From Diphasiastrum complanatum (Eukaryota; Streptophyta; Lycopodiopsida; Lycopodiales; Lycopodiaceae), in assembly GCA_029204225.1 (NCBI GenBank), contig CM055104.1, positions 20,429,761 to 20,493,760 of the forward strand: a stretch of DNA of 64,000 bases, read 5' to 3'. Each line of letters starts with the position of its first letter. Position 1 is the stretch's first letter. The translations under genes and the position numbers were made by a program. Below are positions 56,660 to 64,000 of the stretch, piece after piece. Under the pieces are notes generated by a model, which was not told where the DNA came from, did no database searches, and saw nothing but the letters and a program-made list of their open reading frames with translations.

Positions 56660-56977
56660 CTGCCACATCAAGTATTATAAGTGTCAATAAGTTGCAAATG
56701 ATACCTACCTCTCTAACCACCATTCAATCTTTACATTGACAACAATGAGCAATCCCAGCAGCACCAAAAGTTCAGCAAAGTAAGAGATTACAGCTGAATG
56801 AGCCAATGTGCCCAAGTCATCACAAACATAACAATCAGAGCTGGTAGAAGAACATGAAGAGTGGTAAACAAAGATAAGTACTTTTGAAACAGAAAGGCTA
56901 CACCTATTAAGAGGGAAAAAATACCATATGATGCTTTTCAGAAGTCAAAAAGTTCTGAGAAAAAGTGGACTTCTCAC

Positions 56978-57054
56978 CCAACAATCACCGACTTCCAGGT
57001 GCTCTTTAATCTTTGATTTAGGAAATATACACAAGCCACAAAAGATAACAGCAC
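56978..57054 (-). CDS. CPP1-like (DUF3353) plastid protein, exon 3
   Basis: 77 bp, acceptor TTGCAG|GTGCTG and donor TTGG|GTGAGA. It encodes VLLSFVACVYFLNQRLKS and TWKSVIVG, a membrane segment then a basic loop, as in the family (...YF..(Q/E)RLK...). It starts in phase 0 after exon 2 and ends with two bases that join exon 4. Confidence 0.9.
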
Positions 57055-57425
57055 CTGCAAGCGTGTCATCATGAACAGCAAGACAAAAATTAAGATGCGC
57101 GCATAAATCTCCTTGGACTGAACTATTTGAGACTTTTTGGAGTAAACTAAATTGAGGATATTTTAGTCAAGTATCACTCGCATAAGAACCTTCATATCAG
57201 GCATGATAGTAATCTAAGCTCCAAACTGCTGTCAGCCCACACATACCCTTCCTTACATGGATTGACTTTGTTCACCATTTCAATTTATGGCAATGAATTT
57301 TTAGAAGGAATACAAAAAATTACATACGAGAAAAACAAACAACTGTAACTTATAAGAAACACATCCAGAAGTTTCACTGTAACATCTGACTAAAAACAGT
57401 AAGTAGCATACTTATTTATCAGTAT

Positions 57426-57426
<1 letters not shown>

Positions 57427-57517
<91 letters not shown>
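57427..57517. repeat. (CT)45 microsatellite in intron 2 of the CPP1-like gene
   Basis: Uninterrupted CT run of 91 bp. On the coding strand it is (AG)n, between exons 2 and 3. Confidence 0.97.
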
Positions 57518-57520
<3 letters not shown>

Positions 57521-57810
57521 CATCTATATACTAGATCCACACATGTATGCATAAGGTTGTTTTACAGTGATGAATAGAGTGTATCTATAATGTACTTGCA
57601 CATAAATTATTTGATATTTACAGACCCTAAAAATTTTCAATTAAGTTTTTGCAACTAGCGTAATAGTCAAAAGGTCTCCAATGCAAAGAGTCGCGACATG
57701 CTGAAAAGGAGAGCAGATTCTTTAATGTACTCCGTACAGGATTGTGAGCAATCACAAAAGCTTAAACTCCACAAACTGATGATGTTGATACAAGGTCACC
57801 TAATTAGTAC

Positions 57811-58178
57811 CTGAAATGCAGGTCCTCCATCAGCTGAGTCAACTATACTCCAAACTCCAAGAGCTGCAAACACAGCAGCCCTCAACAACACAGCCTTCAG
57901 AGGTGGAGCCTCAATTCGATTAGAGAGAGCGGTAAGCCAAGCAGGAGGTGGAGAAAGTTTTCTTGTGGTAGCCTTGTGTTTCTTTCTCTGTCTTAGACTC
58001 TCAAAAATGATTTTGTCGTAGGCAGACTCGATTGCCTTTGCACTCTGCTTGTGTGCCCCATATTGATTTAGTAAAAAATTGCGGGCTTCCCGTATCTCTT
58101 CCTCTGAAGCCTCCTGACTGATCCCAAGCCGCTTGTAAGGATCCCTGACATCAATCCTTGGAAACACTGGTGTGGCTC
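57811..58178 (-). CDS. CPP1-like (DUF3353) plastid membrane protein, exon 2 (J-like domain)
   Basis: Acceptor ATACCCAG|GAGCC and donor TTTCAG|GTACTA. It encodes GATPVFPRIDVRDPYKRLGI, SQEASEEEIREARNFLLNQY, KQSAKAIESAYDKIIFESLR and a basic linker, then a membrane segment RAAVFAALGVWSIV and GGPAFQ. The first part resembles a DnaJ helix pair but lacks the HPD tripeptide, as in CHAPERONE-LIKE PROTEIN OF POR1 and its relative At3g51140. Family members sit in plastid membranes; CPP1 holds protochlorophyllide oxidoreductase, and roles of the other members are less clear. All four exons have compatible phases and together encode about 230 residues, close to family size. It looks like an intact gene. 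Confidence 0.92.
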
Positions 58179-59415
58179 CTGGGTATTTTTCTGGTCACTT
58201 TTAGCACAACTCCAGTGCAATTTAACATTTCATTTCTAATACCTCACAAGACAGTAACCAAAACTAATTAAGACAGAATTGTTCTGCCAACAACCAAGAC
58301 GTTTTGCATATGGAATATTTTGCAACAAACAAAACCTTCTTTGCTCCATAATCAGACAATACTTATATGGAACAATTCAACAAGAAAAGAATTGCAGCAT
58401 TTTAATTGCCTAACTTTAGCTATGGCGTACACACTCTACATGAAGAACAATTGGCAGAGATTTTTCTATATAAGGAGCTACTTGAAATCTATATAAAGTG
58501 TCCTTAGCAAGACTACGAAAGCAAGTCCAGCAGTGGGCCAACTGCACAATGGCGCTACCTATATAGCATAGATGTAATACAGGATCATCATTCTATAAAT
58601 GTTCGATACACAGTACATGTTTATTCATGTGCACATTGGAGCTTGATTGCTAAACTCACCATCCTCTTTAAGGCTTCAACAAATAAGCACTAAAATTTTA
58701 ACACCGTCCTTCAGCTTTGACTGCTCCAAAGAACTTATGTTGATCACTTAAAGACATAGCCTTCCTCGCACTTGAAAGGCAAGCCAAAAAATATTGGTCG
58801 AACAAATTCTGTCGAGGCAAATCAAAAATAAATATTGAAGGTAGAGGTAAAGCCTTGTTCAGATCCTTTGTTCAGATCCTATAGCAGATGCAATTTTTTT
58901 CCTTTGAAAAAGAAAGGTTTACAGCACCCCATACTTGCACATTCCGTTCCAAAACGTGATCTGGAAATTCCCATTAAGGTTTCCTAGAATGTGCCCAAAC
59001 AAACATAACTAGGTCTTTTTAGTTTTGATTTGTGTTTTTTATGTTTTAATTAGTTCTTAGTGTTTATGTTCAGTTTTAGGGTTTTACATGAGATGTTTTT
59101 TATGCTTTTAATTGAATTTTTGATAATTTTAACGATTTTGAGATAAAATAAATAAATAAATGGGACACTCCAATGAGTGTTAAAATTGAAAAGCCAAATG
59201 GTATGAGAAACAATGCTATAAGTTACTGTTCACTGCTTGGAGTCTGCATAAGTTGATTATGCCAAGGAGCTAGGGCTCCTGAGTCCTCTTATAGTAAGTC
59301 CAGAGTCAAACCCCCCCAAAAAAACGGTTCTTTGATTTTGAACAATTCTTTGATTGTGGCATCAACAATTCTTTGTTTTGGCTTTTCAATGTTCTGAATT
59401 TAAGCAGATGTTTAC

Positions 59416-59521
59416 CTAGTGTGGTGCCAGCCGCAAAGCCCCCATTTTCAAGCGCACTTCTAGGGGAGAAAAAAATCCTTGTGGAGAGACGAATAGGAAG
59501 TGAAACGGGTAGTGTGAGCAC
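59416..59521 (-). CDS. CPP1-like protein, exon 1 (transit-peptide region)
   Basis: Donor CACTAG|GTAAAC leaves one G that completes a Gly codon with exon 2. The frame reads LTLPVSLPIRLSTRIFFSPR, then a short Gly/Ala-rich stretch. It is rich in Ser, Thr and Arg and lacks acidic residues at first, as expected for a chloroplast transit peptide. No in-frame ATG occurs between the upstream in-frame stop (about 59613) and the donor. An ATG (59537-59535, MAFT...) lies one base out of frame. Either a 1-bp indel exists here, or the start lies in an earlier exon, so 59521 is only a minimum 5' limit. Confidence 0.6.
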
Positions 59522-59879
59522 TCTATGTGAAGGCCATGATGAGTGGAAGGTGACTATAGCACATAGAAGAGGGCAAGAGTGACTACGTGGAGATTTGAGT
59601 GATTCATGTTGCTAGGGAGAGAGTGATTGATATTCCAAAGCTTCTTTATGCATAGGTCACCATGAGCATTCATGTGGTTGGTGTTCAAGAGGCATTTTGC
59701 ATTGTTTTTTTTTCTAGGTGCAAGGTTTAGGGTTTAGTGATTTAAGGTAGATCTTAGGCATCCATTGGCATTACAATTCAGGTCTTAGGCGGCTTTAGGG
59801 TTGTTTTAGCTCCCTTTTTCCACTTATCCACTTTCCATTGAGTTTTTGACCTTTTTATAGTCTTGAGAGTTTATATAGC

Positions 59880-60190
59880 CATGCTTGTGGCGGGAAGAGC
59901 CGTGTGGACGGAGGTGGATCTCTTGGAGAGAGACACATAGCTTTTACAGGTCCAAGTGCACGCAGATGGCATTTGCCATTGCTTGTTTTGCGGTGCTATC
60001 TTTTGCAGCAAGGCGACGAGGATCAGAGCACACTTGCTTGGTTTGACCAAGCCAGACGGGCAGACCATGGGCATTGCCCCATGCATGGCAGTTCTTGCAC
60101 CTGAGCAAGAGCTGCCTATTGAGCACATATGGAGGAGCAACAGCGACTATGCCCAGGGTACAAATTGGTGGGTAACTAGGTTCTATTGAC
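59880..60190 (+). pseudogene. BED-type zinc finger, hAT-transposase-like
   Basis: The plus-strand frame reads MLVAGRAVWTEVDLLERDT, stop, then VHADGICHCLFCGAIFCSKA, TRIRAHLLGLTKPDGQTM, GIAPCMAVL. C..C...(F)....TRI.AHL.G....GI..C is the BED zinc finger typical of plant hAT transposases and their domesticated relatives. A TAG lies before the finger and another stop follows at about 60187. The gene seems broken, and the transposase core is not seen nearby. Confidence 0.65.
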
Positions 60191-60600
60191 ACAGGATCAA
60201 GGGCTGGCAGTAGCGGTGCACCTTCTGGCACAGGGCCATTGCGGCCTAGTTCATCAACAAGAAGTCCATCACGACCTAGTTCATTAGCAGCAACCCCATC
60301 AGAGCCTAGTCAACAGCAAGCCCATCACGGTCTCCATCAGCAGCAACAAGGCCATCACGGCCTAATCCATCAGTAGCAAGGCCATCACGGACTTCATCGA
60401 CACAGGCAGCCCCATCACGGCCACCATCAACAGCACTAGCAGGGCCATCATCTACAGGAGAGGCATTTTCATTAATAGAGTCAGTTGGGGGAGGGCCTAC
60501 TGAGGGTATTGGCCCAGGTTCAACAGAGACGACAGTTCCTAATGGCGACTATGGGAGGTGTTGGGGAGAGACCACAAGGTGGAGCACATGCATGCCCTAG
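60191..60600 (+). pseudogene. Ser/Pro/Arg-rich coding tract with minisatellite
   Basis: CCATCACGGCC(T/A)-containing units of about 27-36 bp repeat 7-8 times between 60260 and 60450. In one frame, then another after a shift, they encode RPSRP/SPSRPSS-type peptides, ending in an acidic, Gly-rich stretch (ESVGGGPTEGIGPGSTETTV). This follows the BED finger at once, so it was probably its linker. Confidence 0.55.
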
Positions 60601-60799
60601 AGTCAGGCCACGACCACATGCATCTACACAGGACGGGTGTTACGTCCATGTCCTGAATATGGGATTCGACATAATCCTAGACTTGGATAAGGTACTTCAG
60701 TGTATGAGATTATTTGTTACGCCTCGTTTCAAACTAGGCCAGAAAAAAGAATTAACAACCTTGTGAGGACCCAGTCACACATCTAATGACATGTGGAGC

Positions 60800-61375
60800 T
60801 ATTGCATGGGTTAAGATGGCTATTGGCATGATGTAGAGTATCAATAACATGGTACAGATGCTTGAGATAGCCAAGAAAAATGTGAAACAAGCGATGGATC
60901 GCGCAAAGATATTTGCTGATCGGGATCGCACACCAAGAGAGTTCGAGGAAGGAGATATGGTGTTTCTCCTGATTCCAAGGGACTCAAGTTCTCTTAAGAC
61001 AGGGAAGTGTTACAAGTTATCTCTGCATTATTGTGGACCCCGGAAAATAGTTTAAAAGATGTTGCTTATAAACTAGCGTTACCTCAGGATTGTAAAGTTC
61101 ATTCTGTTTTTCATGTTTCACGCTAAAGAGAGTTTTACATGAGGGTGATAACTTGCTAACTGATGGGCTTGTATTGTTTCATAAGCATGGAGAGGTGACG
61201 CACGGACCTGACAGAGTATTGGACCGAAGAGAGAGACGACCTAGAAACCGTCTGATTCGTGAGTACTTGGTTGCGTGGCACGGTAGACCTCTCACTGATG
61301 CTACCTAAGAGACCGTGCACGCTTTGCATGCACAGTACCCTTCTTTTACCATCACGGACGATGTTCCTTGAGGAG
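60800..61375 (+). pseudogene. Chromovirus (Ty3/gypsy) integrase end with chromodomain
   Basis: The frame reads MLEIAKKNVKQAMDRAKIFA, DRDRTPREFEEGDMVFLLIP, the integrase C-terminal GPY-type module (YCGPRKIV). After frameshifts it gives KLALPQDCKVHSVFHVS, GPDRVLDRRERRPRNRLIRE and YLVAWHGRPLTDAT.ETVHAL. The last part matches a chromodomain (R....EYLV.W.G.P...(A/T)TWE), which marks chromoviruses and may target heterochromatin. At least three frame breaks occur. Confidence 0.85.
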
Positions 61376-61383
61376 GGAAGAAA
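61370..61383 (+). promoter_or_regulatory. Chromovirus polypurine tract
   Basis: GAGGAGGGAAGAAA directly before an LTR start TGTTATG. Confidence 0.8.
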
Positions 61384-61960
61384 TGTTATGTACTTATATT
61401 CCTGCCTCAGTGTGAACACGTCGGACTTGTAAATTGTAAATTGTAAATATTAAAATGGCTCACACCAGCCTATGGTGTTTTGAAAAATGCAAATAGCAGG
61501 CTTTTGGTAACTTGTTGTCCTGCTTATATTTGGTATAACGTACTGGGTCTTAATTTAGGGACTGCTGGACTAACCTCCTTAAAAGTAGGAGAGTTGACCG
61601 GTCAACAGGACACGTCATATGCTTATTGGGACACTTGGTCCAGTGTATGAGTGACACGGGTCGGACAGTCCTCTTACTCGCTTGCCAATGTGTCAGGGTA
61701 CTGCCAAGTGGCAAGTGTCGACTGTGCATGGGGCTTGCCATGTGTCAACGTAAGGAAAGGGTCAGGGTTAAGTGGGAGCTTGAAGATTATGTATAAGTGA
61801 GCCTAGAGAGAGGCATTCCTCATCATAATCTATGCAGTAGGTGGCTGGGAGGAGACTTAGCAGCAATGCTCTTATGTGTTTATGTTGGTAGCTTGCCATG
61901 TACTTTGAAGAGAATAAAGTGGATATTTGGTGCCTACTTTGGTGTGCTTCGAGTTGAATT
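61384..61960 (+). mobile_element. Chromovirus 3' LTR
   Basis: Starts TGTTATGTAC after the polypurine tract. It contains a TATA-like TATGTATAAG near 61790 and AATAAA near 61913. The end is not fixed because no partner LTR lies in the window. Confidence 0.6.
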
Positions 61961-62059
61961 CAAATAGCTTTGTGATGGTAGGTGGGTACATCTGATGGAT
62001 TTGCATGTTGAGCCAGAGGCAGCAATATCACAAGCATAGGGAGCAGCGGGCAGTATCAC

Positions 62060-62253
62060 AGTAGCGGGCCAACGAGGACCTGATAGACCTAGAGAAAACG
62101 GTAACGGCAAGGACAAGGGCAAGGACAACGACAACGACAGAGGTTCAAGGACAAAGCCGCACATACTCGAGGAGGATTCTCTACTTCCTACTTGTCTACT
62201 AGTGATAGTAATGAGGAGTCATCCCCATTTGATCATGATGCCTCCGAGTCATA
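62060..62253 (+). pseudogene. Acidic C-terminal coding tail
   Basis: After a repetitive GGCAAGGACAAGG stretch the frame reads RGGFSTSYLSTSDSNEESSP and FDHDASES, then TAG (62251-62253). A Ser/Asp/Glu-rich end like this is common in hAT-type proteins. It may be the far end of the BED-finger gene at 59.9 kb, interrupted by the chromovirus. Confidence 0.35.
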
Positions 62254-64000
62254 GAGATTTTATTTTGTGTCACATGACTCTCTGAGTCCATTGTCCATCC
62301 ATCGTACTCATGTACTTGGCCATTAGCCCACTCCTTGAAATATATCAGAGCTTTATGACATCAAACATATTGATCATTCTCATGAGGCATGTGTGGAATG
62401 TGGATCCGTTTCCATGTTTTTGTATTATATACACTCAGAACTATAGTTTGTATTATGTGATTGCTTTCAGGTTTCAATTTTGGTATGCAGCATGTTGAAG
62501 CCTAAATGCGTTGTCCAGTTAGTGAATGTACTATCCTTTGTTCAGTTGGTAGTAAGTACTATGCTTTGTAATGTGTTTGGAATTTTTTTTAACATCCCTA
62601 AATAGTTGTTTTTTCCCACCCTAACACATAGATAAAAGAAAAGACCACAAAAAAAATGCAGTGTTCTAATCTGGAACGCTCTCAGATCCTAGAACGCTGC
62701 GTTTCAAAACTCAATGCATCTTAGGTTTCATTATTCGGTAGTTTGAACCTTGAACTGCATTGAATGGGGGGGGAAAGTTGGGGCAAAAGGTGATTCACTT
62801 TTTTGTTCAAATGTTCTTTTTTGAAATTTTATTCTGTTTTGAGTATAATTGAATCAATGTGCATGCAAACCTCTGCTATATCCAATCGAAACCGATGCAA
62901 AAATATTATTTGATTCAAGTAGAACCTTCACCAAATTGATGCAAAAGCAGCAAAGCTCTCCTATATTTCTCGTATTGTAGCATCATCACTTACTACTAGT
63001 TTTTATTTTTAACTCAATTTTTAGAAAAGACACGACTTCAAAATCAAAACACAGCTCAGTCACGAGGAAGTCTTAAAGCTAGCGCATTCTAAAAGTACAT
63101 CATATCCACCTGTTTTAGAAATAAAATAATCTAAGGCTAAATGGTCTAATACAACTTATGTTTGCAAAATGAAGTCGAAATCTAAGGTGAGCTACAACTG
63201 ATTTTTCTGAAACCTACATGACAAGCGTAGATGATTAACTATCATAAAATGCAAATGTTATTTTAGCAAATTGGGCCTCAGCTGTTGATAATTAACTACC
63301 AGAATACGTAAACAAGATACTATTCTCTTAATGTTAAATATGGAAACTTACCACCACTATCCCCCCTCCACGATTGTGAGGAACAAACAATGCCAAAACT
63401 TCTAGACAGCTTCAGCCTCCAGGTAGATGATGCCCTCAACTGTCCTACATTTTGGCAGGCTCTGAACCAAAGCATCACATAGGAGGAGGTAAGCTTTGCG
63501 TTTCTTTTGAAATAGGTGACAAGGTTTCTATGAAGCTGGATAACCAACCAAACACGCCACTGTGCACAAAGTACAACAAAAAACCTGCGATGTAGGCAAA
63601 AAGCGTGAAGCTGCGATTTGTGATGAGACTGGCTCGCAGCTTCGTTTCCTCCAATTTGCCTGCTAAAACCTGCGTCGGGTATTGCAGTGGTAAGCAGTGT
63701 CGACCTGCCAATCACACCCGACATCTCTCTTCCCTATCTCTCTTCCCCCTCTCTCCCTTCAATTTCCCATTCGACTTTCCTTTGTTATGACTGATGGTCC
63801 TGAAAACCTAAACCTATAAATTTTAGGGTTTTGTGAGCATTCATCTTTCTATGAATAGGGCTCGCAGATTACGGTGCCTGGTGCCTCGCAACATCTAGTG
63901 ACATGTCACTTGATGGTTGGCTCAATTAGCTAGTGGTCCAAGCTGATTTCACATTAAAAACTTGTTGCCCTTAAGTGGCAACTGAGCTGAGCTTCCACAT
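62254..64000. other. Mostly non-coding right end
   Basis: A minus-strand frame at 63711-63475 contains a hydrophobic stretch (LFAYIAGFLLYFVHSGVFGW) that could be a membrane exon, but no family or splice structure is evident. Otherwise nothing is recognised. Confidence 0.35.

Noticed and set aside
63475-63711. Membrane protein exon on the minus strand
   Set aside because: There is one hydrophobic stretch but no recognised family or consistent splice sites; left as an unassigned frame.

Overview
The window is nuclear DNA from a land plant. It is AT-rich, holds few genes, has introns with plant-type splice sites, and is packed with decayed Ty1/copia and Ty3/gypsy retrotransposons. The genes and the long TE-filled introns suggest a large, repeat-rich genome such as a fern or gymnosperm, but I cannot name the species. 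I saw no bacterial, organellar, rRNA, tRNA or CRISPR features.

Three host loci can be supported, all on the minus strand. (1) An SFR2-like galactolipid galactosyltransferase gene (GH1 family) is represented by two adjacent exons (7825-8327) and a C-terminal exon about 6 kb away (1631-1824). Its 5' part is not seen, and at least one exon is missing between these pieces. (2) A gene for a DUF7054 protein (At4g22758-like) has three exons at 44091-45457. (3) A gene for a CPP1-like/DUF3353 plastid membrane protein has four exons at 56509-59521. Its splice phases are all compatible, and a (CT)45 microsatellite sits in its second intron.

The rest is mostly mobile DNA: copia integrase (2.8-3.2 kb); a LINE reverse transcriptase scrap and a gypsy remnant lacking RT (9.0-11.3 kb); a copia gag with primer binding site fused to a gypsy integrase scrap (14.7-16.7 kb); a gypsy 3' end with LTR (17.0-17.7 kb); several copia pol remnants and a long LTR (26.4-30.3 kb); an unusual reverse transcriptase scrap (39.2 kb); a copia integrase (47.6-48.1 kb); a hAT-type MITE with 8-bp target duplication (50.2-50.7 kb); a gypsy gag-protease remnant (51.4-53.6 kb); and a BED zinc-finger/chromovirus complex (59.9-62.3 kb).

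The most interesting object is a complete-boundary LTR element at 20092-26294, flanked by the 5-bp duplication GCATG. It lacks the pol domains. It keeps a short gag-like ORF and a degenerate tRNA-Asp-type primer site, and carries a roughly 960-codon coding region of unknown function downstream of the gag/pol remnant. It also has about seven imperfect inverted-repeat modules in its leader and spacer. Other structures worth noting are a cluster of six palindromes (13.3-13.9 kb), two foldback miniature elements (37.8 and 46.5 kb), a perfect 14-bp inverted repeat (37.6 kb), and an uninterrupted (GA)67 tract (43.5 kb).
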